A DNA stretch of 64,000 nt from Emiliania huxleyi CCMP1516 (lineage: Eukaryota; Haptophyta; Isochrysidales; Noelaerhabdaceae), in contig NW_005198244.1 in assembly GCF_000372725.1 (NCBI RefSeq), positions 165,087-229,086 of the forward strand. Direction: 5' to 3'. This document shows positions 31,111-41,623 of the stretch, piece after piece. The notes under the pieces are model-generated. The model saw only the letters and a program-made list of their open reading frames with translations. It searched no databases and had not been told where the DNA came from. Position numbers and translations under genes: made by a program. Each line of letters opens with the position of its first letter. Within the stretch, counting starts at the first letter, position 1.

Positions 31111-31370
31111 CTAGTCCTCCTCGTCCGAGTCGGACTGCCGGGCGAGGTCCCGCTCCCAGTCGCTCAGGCCGAGCAGCGAGCCCGTGTCCGACTCGCCGTC
31201 GCCGTCGAGGGGACTCGCGGCCCCCGAGACGGCCGGCGCTGCCTTCGGTCCCTCGCCCCCCTCGGCCGAGACCTCCTTCTCCCGTCGTGCGAGAGCAGCC
31301 GGGGCCACACGGGCCGACGCCACCTTCCACGCCGCCACTTCCGGCCCGGCCAGCGGCGGCCGCGGGCAGG

Positions 31371-31405
<35 letters not shown>

Positions 31406-31415
31406 TGCGGCGGCT

Positions 31416-31450
<35 letters not shown>

Positions 31451-32267
31451 TCCTCCCCCTTCGCCGCCTCCGCTTTCTCCGCCTCCTTGGTGCGCTGCCA
31501 CCACGCCTCCGCCTCCTCGGGCGACGCGGGGACTGCTGCTCCGCTAACGTAGGGCGCCCTCCGCCGCAGCTTTGCGCAGGCCGCGGCGGCGCACGCCTCG
31601 AGGCTCACGGCCGCGGGGGAGAGGTCCCTCGCGGCGACTCGAATGAGGAGCAGCACGTCGAAGAGCATGTCCCCCAGCCTGTGCACGGCTCCCTTTCTTG
31701 TGTGGTGTGTGGGCACGGCGGCACGTCGCGTCTCCTCTCGAGTGCTGGAGTGCATGGTAGGGTGCGGCAGGGGTACCTTATTCTCCGCATCTAGCTCCCC
31801 CACTCGGAGCAGAGAGCGGACTCGTCGATCTCTTTCGCCCGCAGCACCTCCTCCACCTGTGAAGAGGGAAGGAGGTCGCTGTGAAGAGAGAGAAGGAGCT
31901 GTGAAGAGAGAGGTGGGGAAAGAGGCGGGTCCGCAGCTCCGTGTGCAATCTCGGGCAATCTCGGGCCATCTCGGGTCTCGGCCATCTCAGGCCATTCCAC
32001 CTCGAGCAGCTCCTTCCGGGTGTGGAAGAGCAGGTCCGCAGCGCGCTGCCTCGCCGTCCAAGGGCACACCTCGCCCAGCCGATCCACGCAGCCCGCAAGC
32101 TGTGCGACTGCGAGGCTGTCGGACGCCCCTACCCCCCTCTCCTCCTCCTCCCCATCCTCCTCCGCCTCCTCCTCCGACGACGACGATACCCAGCCTGCCG
32201 CCACCCTCGCCGCCTTAAGCTTCACCGCCTCCGCCTCCGCCTCCAGCTCTGCCGCCAACGCCGACAA
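31111..32267 (-). CDS. MazG-like nucleotide pyrophosphohydrolase
   Basis: Three exons: 32267-32001, 31856-31804 and 31678-31111, with GT-AG introns of 144 and 125 nt that keep frame. The spliced core reads VCPWTARQRAADLLFHTRKE, LLE / VEEVLRAKEIDES, then SE / LGDMLFDVLLLIRV and KLRRRAPYV. This matches the all-alpha MazG/NTP-PPase fold: the CPW start, the ExxE metal-binding helix (KELLEVEE), the ExxD motif (ELGD, made only across the second intron) and the K-x3-R end. The N-terminus is acidic and the C-terminal half is Pro-rich, then Ser/Asp/Glu-rich. It would hydrolyse non-canonical or excess NTPs to NMP and pyrophosphate. The acidic and proline extensions are not part of the family. Confidence 0.75.
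31380..31450 (+). repeat. (GGC)n trinucleotide tract in the MazG-like gene
   Basis: The GGC-rich plus strand encodes the polyproline stretch on the minus strand. Confidence 0.85.
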
Positions 32268-32536
32268 AACAGTTGTTTGGTATTGCTAAAAATCTCTCCC
32301 AACGCCGCCGCCCGGGCGCCCACAAACGCCACGGCCTCCTTTCCTCTAGGAATAGAGCGCCTCCGAAAAGTAGCGCCCCGCGTAAGTCTCCATCAGTGCT
32401 TCGTAATGAGGTCCCGCGTGAGCGCGATTCTCAGATAAAGAATTCGTGCGCCACACCTGAGAAGGGCCCCGGACCGGAGTGGCTTTTTTTTTTCTCTTTT
32501 TTTAGCGCGCTTTTTTCTCTTTTGCCCTTTCTGCCG

Positions 32537-33205
32537 ATGGCTCACGCCGGCGCGTCCGACCATTGGGAGCGCCTGTGGGCGTCCGGCTTGGCCAAAGGCG
32601 ACAAGTTCGACGTCGGCGGGCCCAGCGCGACGCTCCTCGGCGCTCTCCGCCGGCTAGATCCCGTCTCCGAGGGTGCGACGGCGCTGGTGCCCGGAGCCGG
32701 TCGTGCCTACGATGCGCTGGCGCTCGCCGCGAGCGGCTTCGCCCGCGTCGTGGCGCTCGAGCTGTCACCCTCAGCCTGTGACGCGGCGAAGCGCGAGATC
32801 GAAGCGTCGGGCCACCCACGTGCGGCGTCAGTTGAGGTCTGTTGCGGCGACTTTTTCCGGCACACGGGAGCCTATGACCTGGTCTGGGACTGCACCTTTC
32901 TCTGTGCGCTCGACCCGTCGGTGCGGGAGCGGTGGGCGGCGGCGCACCGCTCGCTCCTCAAGCCGCAAGGCCGGCGGCAGTAGACGTTGCTCTCTCCTCC
33001 TCTCGCTCCCTCTCTCCCTCCCTCCCTCCCTCCCTCCCTCCCTCCCTCCTCTCGCTCCCTCCCTCCCTCCCTCCCTCCCTCTCTCCCTCCCTCCCTCCCT
33101 CCCTCCCTCCCTCCCTCGAGCCCCTCCCTCCCTCCCTCAGGCCGCCTCCTCACCGCCATCTTCCCCATCGACGCCAGCCGCCCGGACGGCTCCGGCCCGC
33201 CCTAG
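32537..33205 (+). CDS. TPMT-family SAM methyltransferase, interrupted
   Basis: Exon 1 (32537-32969) opens MAHAGASDHWERLWASGLAK and GDKFDVGGPSATLL, the WxxxWxxGxxxFD(x)GxP start of thiopurine/thiol methyltransferases. ALVPGAGRAYDALALAASG is SAM motif I, ALELSPSACDAAK is post-I, and CGDFF, AYDLVWDCTFLCALDP and RSLLKP complete the fold. A GC-AG intron (32970-33140) made of CTCC repeats joins LLKPQ to GRLLTAIFPID. The frame then meets TAG at 33203-33205 in GSGPP-stop-PLSLDLLRRL, where the family has GPPY. Coding similarity continues past it into the assembly gap. So this is a pseudogene, a sequencing error, or a splice not resolved here. Likely substrates are small thiols or halides. Confidence 0.75.
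32985..33140 (+). repeat. (CTCC)n intron repeat
   Basis: Tetranucleotide CTCC units interrupted by CTCT and CGAG, filling the intron of the methyltransferase gene up to its acceptor. Confidence 0.9.
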
Positions 33206-33235
33206 CCTCTCTCGCTCGACCTCCTGCGTCGCCTG

Positions 33236-33335
33236 NNNNNNNNNNNNNNNNNNNNNNNNNNNNNNNNNNNNNNNNNNNNNNNNNNNNNNNNNNNNNNNNN
33301 NNNNNNNNNNNNNNNNNNNNNNNNNNNNNNNNNNN
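33236..33335. other. assembly gap (100 N)
   Basis: Exactly 100 N, the conventional size for a gap of unknown length. The end of the methyltransferase gene and the start of the TPR gene are lost here. Confidence 0.99.
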
Positions 33336-35172
33336 GGCGGGGGCAGCTGGTGCGGGGCAGGAGGCGGAGGCGGAGGAGGCCAGGGAGGCGGCGGAGGAGG
33401 AGGTGGCAGGGACGGGCGAGGCGGGGGAGGAGGCGGGCGTGGGAGGGTTCGATCACTTGCATGGCGCCGATCACTCCCGCGGCGCAACAGCGCGCGGAGA
33501 GGCGGCGGCAGAGAGCGGCGACTTCAGCGCCGCCATCGAGCACTTCCGGGCCGCGATCGCCGCCACGCCGACCGCCGCCCGTCCGCGCGACTTGCTGGCG
33601 CAGTGCTTGCTCGAGGTGGGCGACGACGCCGGCGCGTGCGATGCCGCAGCGTGCGCCGTCGCCCTCGCCCCTGCCTGGGCGGCCGCGCGGCTGACGCTCG
33701 GCCGCGCCTCGCTCAACGCGGGCCGGTACGCGGACGCCGTCTCACACTTTCGCGTTGCGCTCGAGCCGCGGGAGCAGGGCGTGGCCGCGGCGCTGCGGCT
33801 GGCGGCGTCAGACGACGACACTCTCGGCGTGCGTTGCGGGAAGCGGAGCTGCGGGGCGAGGGGCGGGGGCGGCGGCGGCGGCGGCGGGGATGGCGGAGGC
33901 GGAGGCAGCGGGGATGGCGGAGGGGATGGCGGTGGTAGCGGCGGCGGCGGCGGAGGGGAAGGCGGAGGCGGTGGCGGCGGCCCCGTCCCCGCCTCCGATG
34001 ATGGTTTCTTTCTCCCCCCCTTCTTCTTCCCTGGCAGCGGCGGCCGGTGTGGCGACAAGGAGTGCGGCGAGTGCGGCGACGGCGTTGGCGTTGGCGGCGG
34101 CGGCGGCGGCGGCGGAGGAGGAGGAGGAAGAGAGCTTGACAGGCTCACTGGCCTCGTCGCCTCTGATGGCGACCTCGAGACCTCGCTAGACGAGGCCGAC
34201 GTCGACCAGCTTCGCGAGGACCTGGAGGCGGCGGAGGCGCTGCTGCTCCGGCAGGACGAGAGGAGGCCGGCGGTCGACGGCGTGCCGTGAACAGCGTCTC
34301 TTCACACCTCTAGCTGTGAGCAGGACGAGAAGAGGCTGGCGGTCAACGGCGTCGAGATGACCGTCACTCAGTGGCGCTTCCCTCCCCGCCGCGGCGCGGG
34401 CGCGGGCGCCGCCGGCCGCAGCGGGACGTCGGGCATGGTGTGGGAGTGCGGCGTCGTGCTCGCAAAGTACCTCGAGTCCGCGCGGCCAGCGGCGCTGCGG
34501 GTTGCGATCGCGGAGCACAAGGTGGTCGTTGAGCTCGGGGCCGGCACTGGCGTCGCCGGCCTCGCAGCGGCGGCGCTCGGTGCGAGGGTCGTCCTCACCG
34601 ACGTGCGCGCCGCGCTGCCGCTGCTCGACGCGAACGCGCGCGCCAACGCGGGGGCGGTGGAGGCGGCGGGAGGGAGGGTGGAGGCGGCAGAGTTGGAGTG
34701 GGAGGCGGCGGCGGACGCGGCGGCTGAGGAGGAGGGGGTGGGGTCGGCGGAGGCGGAGGCTGCGGCGGTGGGGTCTGCGGTGGGGTCGGCGCGTTTGCCC
34801 GCCCCTCCGGCGCAGGTCGGCCTCCTCCTCGCCGCTGACGTCGCCTACCAGAGAGAGGGGCGAGGCTTGTCCGCTCTCTGCAGCACCGTGCGCCGGCTGG
34901 CGGCGGGCGGCGGTGCGCTGTTGCTCGCTCACAAGTGCCGCCACCCGGAGCTGGACGCGGCGCTGCTGCAACAGATGCGCGACGAGGGCGGCATGGCGCT
35001 CGAGGAGGTGCCGCGCTCGCACCACCATCCCGACTTCCGCTCGCTCTCCATCCGGCTCTACATCGGGTCGCCAGCCTCAGCCTGCGGGGGAAGCTTCGCC
35101 GGGCGCGAGGGCGGCGCGGCGTCGGGCGGCTCGGGAGCAGGCATCAGCGGGGGTGAAAAAAAAAATTGCTAG
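33336..35172 (+). CDS. TPR protein with lysine-methyltransferase-like domain (5' end in gap)
   Basis: After an acidic leader, ARGEAAAESGDFSAAIEHFR, RDLLAQCLLEVGDDAGAC and GRASLNAGRYADAVSHFR are three TPR-like helix pairs. A glycine-rich stretch (33840-34130) may be an intron or a linker. LREDLEAAEALLLRQ leads over an intron ending at 34323 into the methyltransferase: VTQWRFPPRRG, GTSGMVWECGVVLAKYLES, VVELGAGTGVAGLAAAALGA (SAM motif I), VVLTDVRAALPLLDANARAN, GLLLAADVAYQ, then LLLAHKCRHPE. This order (W in motif VWE, ELGAGTG, LTD, N, AADVxY) is that of the METTL21/FAM86-like class 16 lysine methyltransferases. TPR may present the target protein. The intron is flanked by a 29 bp duplication (see findings). 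Confidence 0.7.
34287..34323 (+). other. introner-like element (TPR/methyltransferase gene)
   Basis: A 37 nt unit, GTGAACAGCGTCTCTTCACA, then TAGCTGTGAGCAG, ending exactly at the acceptor. Confidence 0.8.
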
Positions 35173-36222
35173 CTCAAAAAACCGGCACACCAATCTCCCT
35201 TCCTCTCTCGATCCTCTCTTGGAGCTCCAGAGTCCACACCCCCCTGCCCCGGGATCGCGTACAAGCTATGGCTACCGTAGGCCACACTAGCGTCGCTGGG
35301 GGTTCCCTGCCCTAGATGGGAAGCTGGCCGCTGATCCGAAGACCGACTGCACCAGGGCGCCTAGATATACTCGAGGTGAGCGAGGGTGAAGTTACGCCTT
35401 AAATGCCGGCCTCTCTACTGTGGACCTTACTCCGAGCTCGTTGGCTCCTCCTATTCCCCCACCCCCCCTCCCCCCCCACTCTCTCCGAGCAAGGGCGTGC
35501 GCTACGTCCCCAAGGGGGGGGGGACGTGGGGGGGAGGTGTGGCGCTTAGGTTGTGGCGTTTGGGTTGTTGTGGGGCACCCAAACGGTTTCGGTTTTCCTC
35601 CTTGGTGCCCCGAGTAGAGCGCGATCTCCCCTGGAGTCTGTCGCGCCCGTTCTGTCTAAGCTCGAGGTTCAACCTTCCAGTTGATCCTTATCGGACTGGT
35701 GAGGTCTGCCTAGCCGTCGTAGTGTAGTGCCTGGGGTGCGTCTGCGTCGGTGCTACACACACTCGGCAGGACGCTGCTCTAGGTCGTTGCTGCTGGTCGT
35801 CGCTGTTTGTCAAGGTGATAGATCGTTTCTCTTTTGTGTCAACAAAATGACTCTCACAGTGACTTTTCTTTGTGTGGCCAAAAACATGTCCGAGATAAAC
35901 CCGAACCCGGGCCTTTAGACAGAATGTTGGTCCCCGAACCACTAGACCATGAGCCTTACTTTGCTATCTCGCCATACATTTTCTTCAGCTTTTCTAGTAT
36001 GATCTCGCCGTGGCATCGGCGCGGGGCGCAAGCGCAGACCAGTCCTATGGCTTGGCCATTGATCATGTGGGTAAGCATCTTGGAGAGTGTCTCTTGTCGC
36101 TTGTCCGGCGTGACTAGTGCCGATGATGTATGGACTAGGAGTGGCGGATTGTGGTCTGCTGCTATAAACGGGATTAGGTGGCTCGGAAGAGGGTGGCGCT
36201 TGTGTAGCAGCATCACTAGGCC
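35173..36222. other. intergenic region
   Basis: No gene is recognised. Homopolymer-rich C and G tracts lie at 35458-35540. A tRNA-like but non-folding sequence is on the minus strand near 35890-35950. Confidence 0.4.
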
Positions 36223-37895
36223 CTATGCGTTGTCGGCGGAGGTGGAGCCGCGTCGCTTCGCGTAGGCCTTCTCGTTTTCCTCCCGCTCTCGCTTCCGCTG
36301 CTCTCGCGCTTCGACGAGGCGGTTGCGCAGGGCTGCCGTCTCCTCCGCGGACTTGTTTGCGGTCGAGGGGCCGGGTGGGGGGCCGCTGAGCGAGCGGCAG
36401 TCGCACCAAACTCGGCTCAAGTCCCCCACCAGCCCTTGTTGCTGCAGCTGCGTGATGTGGTGCGCGACGACGCCGTTGAACCTCGCGAATGGAGGCAGCT
36501 TGAGGCACCTATATTCCAGAGTGGTTTTCTTTTTCTGTGATTTCTTTTGTGCGGTCTGCTGCGACTCGTGCTTGGAGCAGAAGATGGACTCGCGGCGGGA
36601 GAAGAGGTCAAACTGCCAGGAGCGGCCGTCCTTGTCCGCCACGTGGATGCGGCCGTCCGCCTTGGTGATCGCGGGAAGGCCCTTGGGGTTGTGGATGAGG
36701 ACGTCGTGCAGGGCGTCGAATTGGACCTGTTTGGTGGATTGGTGGAGCAGTCAAGGGCGGGAGGAAGGGTGGGGAAGAAGGGGGGGTCTGTGCCTTGGTG
36801 TGGCACCCGAACAGCTTGGTGCCCGGGGCCGCGCCGTCGAGGCCCTTCGAGTACGGCATCATGATGCGGCCCGAGGCGAAGCAGACTTCCTGAATCGCGA
36901 TCACGAGGGGGCGCGCCCAGACGTGCATGGGGACGTCGGGCGGGGGGGGCGGCGTGGGTGTGAAGCCCAAGAGCGTGTTGCTCGCCGCCGAGTGGCTCTC
37001 GTCGTGCTGCCACGCCATCGCGGGCTTGCCTCGGATGCCGGAAATGGGCTCGATGCGGATGGCCGCGCCGGAGGTCGTCTGGCAGTCCGCGCGTGGCTTG
37101 ATCATGCAGATGGAGTGCTGCATCGGGGGGGGGGGAAGGGGGGATTCTGTCTTTGGTCGGTAGGGAAGAGTTGTGGGTGGGCCGCTATAGGGCCTTCGAC
37201 TCGTCGTCCCGCTTGACCGTGATGTCAACATAGAAGCTCATCGCAGTGATGTTGAACGAGAATCCCTCGAAGGCCTTTTGGACCGCCTTCCGGACATCGA
37301 TCTCGAGGGTCGTCCCCCGCGGCGCCTGGAAGAGGTTGCGCATGGTGCGCGTCATCTCGGCCTCGTCCACAGACTCGGCGAGGAGGGTCGACTGCGGCAT
37401 AATCTCGACGCGGAAGTGGACCTTGTTCTTGTCCTTGGATTTGGTGACCTCCTTGGTCTTCTCCTTTAGCGCCATGGTGAGGTCGACCACGTTCATCGTG
37501 ATCTTGGCGCCGGGGGGTATGTTACACCGGTCGCCTGTGAGGGTCGTAGGACGGAGGGGGGGGGGGGGGGTGAGGGATATTTCTTTATTTAGGCAGGGGA
37601 GGGGTTTCTTCTCCGCACCGTCGAGGTAGGTGGCGACGAAGCCGTCGCTGATGGGCAGTGGGATGCCCGGCGTCGCAAAGCGGGTCAGCATCGCGTCGAA
37701 GTCGACCATTTCGTCCGAGCTTGAGAGGTAGTAGGTGTTGCGGTTTTGGTGCAAGTTGAATTTTGCCCCCTCGTACTCCATGTCGAGCGTCATGCACTCC
37801 ACAACGGTCCCCACGTGGGTGTTGTTCATGTGGGTCGTCTCGATCATCAGCGCCTTTTCCACGTACGGGAGGGACTCGCCCATCGCAGCCTGCAT
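36223..37895 (-). CDS. unrecognised multi-exon protein with basic C-terminus
   Basis: Starts MQAAMGESLPYVEKALMIET. A GT-AG intron joins VATYLDG to DRCNIPPGAKITMNVV. GC-AG introns join KRDDESK to HSICMIKPRADCQ and GCHTK to VQFDALHDVLIHN. The exons share consistent codon bias and all three joins keep frame, so the gene looks intact at about 420 residues. The second exon is rich in KEKTKEVTKSKDKNK. The C-terminal part runs WQFDLFSRRESIFCSKHES, CLKLPPFARFNGVVAHHI and ends in a basic helix (LVEAREQRKREREENEKAYA). The conserved-looking Cys/His pairs do not form a zinc finger I recognise. Each intron contains a long C tract before the acceptor. No function is proposed. Confidence 0.6.
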
Positions 37896-38095
37896 TCCCT
37901 ATGGCAGAAATTCGCGGCTATATGAGCAGCTGTAGAGGTGGTTGTGCATGAGTTGGGTTCTATCGGTTCGAGGGGCTCTTGTTTTGTGGGGAGTCTCGGG
38001 TTCGGGTTGTGGGTGTCCTTCGCGGAGCGAACGCGTAGCGCGCGAGCGCACGCGCGTGCGTGTGCGGAGCGCGTGCCGTGCAGCAAGCGAGCGAG

Positions 38096-38146
38096 CGCAG
38101 CGCAGCGTCAGCGTCAGCGTCAGCTTCTGCGCTGCGCTGCGTCGCG
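38096..38146 (+). repeat. palindrome with GTCAGC repeats
   Basis: GCGCAGCGCAGCG and CGCTGCGCTGCG are inverted arms around three GTCAGC hexamers. It lies in the 5' flank of the minus-strand gene ending at 37895, so it could be a promoter feature or a chance GC palindrome. Confidence 0.6.
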
Positions 38147-38603
38147 AGTGCGCGCGTCGGATTTTGTGCTATGCTCTGTCGCGTGTGGTTGGTGGGCGCG
38201 TGTTCGCTCGTTTTGGCGCTGTTCTGAGTGCAGGTTTGGTCTCTGTGAGTGGCTGTGTATCAGTGTTTTGTCGACGCTTGTTGGGGCAGGCCGGGGGAGT
38301 GGCGGCGCGCGCCATAAAGGTGCCTGCCGGTTGAGGCGGTGGTGCCGGTTCGATCCGCACGCGCTTGCTCGGGGACTCGCTCCGGGAGTCGCTCATCGGC
38401 TGGTGGTTTAGGGCGACTAGACTTCGCACTGGCGCCGGAGGCCCCAGATATGAAGAAAAGTGCATCAGCGGGGGTGAGCGGCGCCGCCGCGACGCCGCCG
38501 TGATGGATGAGTGCTGGATAGAGGTCAGGTGTAGCGCGGGGAAAGAAACTTAGGCCTCGCTGTTACGAACCCTGTGGAGCTTTTGCAAGCTGCTTCTCCG
38601 CTC

Positions 38604-39541
38604 ATGGGCGCCGAGTACTCATCACGGCCGACGTTGCCCGAGGGCGGGGTATGCCTTGCCATCGAGCATGACACCGCCGGATGCGGGCCCTGCGGACGCC
38701 GGCAGTGGAGCGACGGGCCCCGACCCGCTTGGCTCAGCATGCGGGACGGCGACTGGGCCGCCTTCAGCAGCGAGGTGGGGCAGCTCGTCCGCTCGTACGC
38801 GCCGGAAGGCTGGGGGCACGTCTTCATGCTCGTCGGCTTCCTGGTCGGTCTTTTTGTCTTCCACCCCTCCCTCGGCATCGTCCGCACACTCGACTTTGAG
38901 CTCTCCGCCTCCATCGGGCTGATGATGTTCTGCATGATCGGCGGTCTCTTTGCGATGCTCGCAGTCTCGATCGGCGGCCGCAGGTACAACGAGCGCGTCG
39001 ACGAGAAGATCGACGCTGTCTGCCGCGCCGCCGCCGCCCGCGCCAACGGCGGCGCCATCACTTTTGTGCGGCTCTGGACTGCGCCGTGCAAGCCCAAGGG
39101 CGCACGCACCTTCCGTGCCGTGTACGTGTACCCTCTGGTGCCGCCCGGCGGTGCGCGCAGCTCCCAGGGCGTCGGCCGTTTCGCCGCCGCCGCCGGCTAC
39201 CCCACACCGGTGCCGGCGGCGCCTCCTCTGACTCCTCGCCTCCCATGCGGTGAACAGCGCCTCGCCACCGCCCGCCCCTGTGCGCACAGGTCGCCACTGC
39301 CACCTGCTCGTGTGTGCCCGTCGCCAGCGCGATCCCGTCCGCCTCCTCCGTCTCCGTCGCCTCCGCGTCGGCCTCGGCGAGCGGTGACGTCGCGCACGGA
39401 GAGCGAGTGTCCGCCGGCCTCACCGGGGAGAGCAAGGTCGTGGGGGTGGTCGGCGCAGCGCCACTCGCTTTGCGGATGGGGTGTCTTCACACTTGCAGCT
39501 GTGAGCAGGTCGTGGTTGTCGACGCGGTGCCGATCCCGTAG
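38604..39541 (+). CDS. two-helix membrane protein, unknown
   Basis: Starts at ATG 38604 (MGAEYSSRPTLPEGG). There are two helices, HVFMLVGFLVGLFVFHPSLG and ASIGLMMFCMIGGLFAMLAV, followed by RYNERVDEKIDAVCRAA and a beta-like VYVYPLVPPG segment. Introns end at 39289 and 39508, both carrying introner-like sequence, and lead into VATATCSCVPVASAIPSAS and VVVVDAVPIP, then TAG. The protein is about 270 residues. No family is recognised. The N-terminal Gly2 could be myristoylated, but this is only a sequence possibility. Confidence 0.55.
39250..39289 (+). other. introner-like element (membrane protein gene)
   Basis: GTGAACAGCGCCTCGCCACC, then CTGTGCGCACAG. It starts at a GT donor and ends at the acceptor, so the element is the whole 40 nt intron. 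Confidence 0.7.
39482..39508 (+). other. introner-like element, 3' half
   Basis: TGTCTTCACACTTGCAGC plus TGTGAGCAG at the acceptor before VVVVDAVPIP. The 5' half is diverged. Confidence 0.6.
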
Positions 39542-40680
39542 CCTTTGCCCCGAACAGCCCCCAGGTGCCGGGGATCGCGCTGCTTGTCCCTGTCCGGCAT
39601 GTTTCCTCTAGTCGACGCCGCTGGCGGGTCGGGGCGCGAGCCGACGCGCCGTGGCGGAGTGGATGGCTTGGGCAGAGGTGGCGAGCGGAGGCGTAGCGCA
39701 CCCAGCTGATGGCGCGCTCGCCAAGGCGTCTCTGTCCCGACACGCCAGCGCGCATGCACGCGCGCCCATAGACAGATGGTACGGGGCCCATCTCTAGTCA
39801 GGAGGCCCCCCATTCCGCCAGCATTCCTCCATTCGTCTCTTACACCACCGCCGTTGATTGTACACGTACACAAGTTGACTTGCGTCTTTTCCACTTCCGC
39901 TCTGTGTCTCTGTTTTTTGTAATGTCTCTAGTGACGCCAAGAAACGATAGGCCGGGAACGTTGGGAGCTGGGCTTGGCCGAGTCCCGAGACCCGAGTGTG
40001 GAGACTGGAGTGACGAGAGGAGCTCCGGGGACGGGACACGGACAGGCGAGGCACAGCACGCAACAGCCGTCTCCCTCTCCATGGGCTGCGCGCGGAGCCG
40101 AGACCGAGAACGAGAGGAAGGCGAATACGTGCACATGCGGAGAGAGCACGGGACTGGCGCGCACTGGCACTAACTGTGCATGTGTGCAAGGAAAGAAAGT
40201 ACCCCTCGTGGGGGAGGTGGAGGGAGGCGGAGGCGTGGGCGGGAGGTGGAAGGCGGCGGCGGCGTGAACGGCGGCGGCGGCGGTGGAGAGAAGGTGGAGG
40301 CTGGCGGCGGCTTGGGCGAGGTGGAGGGCGGCTTCGGCGTGAGGGCGGCGGCGGCGGTGGGGAGAAGGTGGAGGCTGGCGGCGGCGTGGGCGAGGTGGAG
40401 GGCGGCGGCGGCGTGAGCGGCGGCGGCGGCGGTGTGGTGGAGGCGGAGGGCGGCGGCGGCGTGAGCGGCGGCGGCGGCGGTGTGGGGGAGGTGGAGGGCG
40501 GAGGGGGCGTGGGTGGGCGAGGTGGAGGGCGGCGGCGGCGTGAGCGGCGGCGGTGGCGGTGTGGGGAGGGTGGAGCTGGCGGATAGGTAGGTAGGTTTGC
40601 GTGTCCATTTTTCGAATTAGATCTAAGGGTTGGGAATGAAGAAAAGCCACTTCATTAGCCCGGGAGGGGGGGGGGGGGTA
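39542..40680. other. spacer with GGC/GAG minisatellite
   Basis: No gene is supported. From 40200 to 40575 it is a degenerate tandem array of GGCGGCGGCGTGAGCGGCGG and GGTGGAGG motifs. A poly-G tract ends at 40678, directly before the transposon. Confidence 0.6.
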
Positions 40681-41613
40681 CTCCCTTAATGTGGGTAAAC
40701 CATAGTAGCGTGCACGCTACTATGAACAGAGAAGCCCATAAAAGTCGCCGCGGCAGTCCACGACGAGCCAGCCTGCTGCCGGCTCGCACGGCAGCCTCTT
40801 CCTCTCGACCAGCCTCAACTTCCGTACAGTCAACATTTTGTCGCTGCGTGCTCGTGGCGAGCTGTGGCGGCGGTCGAAGTTGGCCCAGATTCGACGACGA
40901 GCGCCGGACGATAGTAGTGTCTCTGTTCGCCCTGTGCATGTCAGGCCAGGCTGCAGCAGGGCACTACCATCGTGCTGCCCTGTTGCAGCCTGACTTTTCC
41001 CACTGTGCACAGTCGCCAGAGCACCACCACCGCCCGGCATCGTGTCACGGCGAGCTCCTTCTGCGCCCGCTCGCGAGGCTCTCGCGCTGGCACACTTTGG
41101 ACATCTTCTGCTCGCGTTCGGCGAGCTCTTCTCCGCACTCCTGCCACGGCGCCGTCACCAGACACCTTCTGGCCGGCCTGAGCCGCGCGGGGTCGCCGGC
41201 GGGGGCAACGCGTCGACCTCTCTCTCTGGTGCACCACGGGCCGCGACGGCTGCTGGCAGCAGGCGTGAGGAGGCAGTGTGCCGGCACAGTCGAGCCGGAG
41301 CATCGGGTTCTTGATGCTTGTGGGGTCAAGTTTGACCTTATGTGGTATAATATGCAACAATAATGCTCTGTTATCTCCCGGCTTTTTGAGATATGATCCC
41401 TCAAAGTCGAATTATGGTTTACTGGTGACCATAGTAGTGTCTGGCCTGTTTGCGTTTCTTCAAACGAATCCTTCAAAGTCTCGACAATCACCAAGCTGCT
41501 TATGTGGCACCGCAGAGGCTCCCTTGGGGATGCTTGAGGCCACCCCAACCACTCACGAAGCCGTACGTGGACGAATTCAAATCTACTTTTATGGTTTACC
41601 TACATTAAGGGAG
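40681..41613 (+). mobile_element. TA-flanked MITE-like transposon, 933 bp
   Basis: Terminal inverted repeats of 24 bp with one mismatch: CTCCCTTAATGTGGGTAAAC at 40681 and GTTTACCTACATTAAGGGAG ending at 41613. A TA dinucleotide flanks both sides (40679-40680 and 41614-41615), the target duplication of Tc1/mariner elements, and CTCCCT termini are common in that group (Stowaway type). The open frame at 40689-41363 lacks DDE/D transposase motifs, so the element is non-autonomous. Base composition is lower in GC than the flanks, especially 41300-41480. Confidence 0.85.
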
Positions 41614-41623
41614 TAAACTGTGG

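Noticed and set aside
32932-34290. 452-residue ORF spanning the N gap
   Set aside because: The frame across 100 N is arbitrary; the upstream part is out of frame with the methyltransferase and only the part after 33336 (TPR) is credible.
35885-35955. tRNA-like sequence on the minus strand (GGTCTAGTGGTT A box, GGTTCGGGTTT B box)
   Set aside because: The D-arm can form, but the anticodon and T stems do not pair and the acceptor stem fails; at most a degenerate tRNA-derived remnant.
40174-40586. Gly/Arg-rich frames over the GGC/GAG minisatellite
   Set aside because: All frames are open because the array lacks T; no start context and no conserved domain.
40689-41363. 224-residue ORF inside the TA-flanked transposon as a transposase
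   Set aside because: No DDE/D catalytic spacing, no helix-turn-helix, and His/Ser/Arg-rich composition typical of a chance frame.
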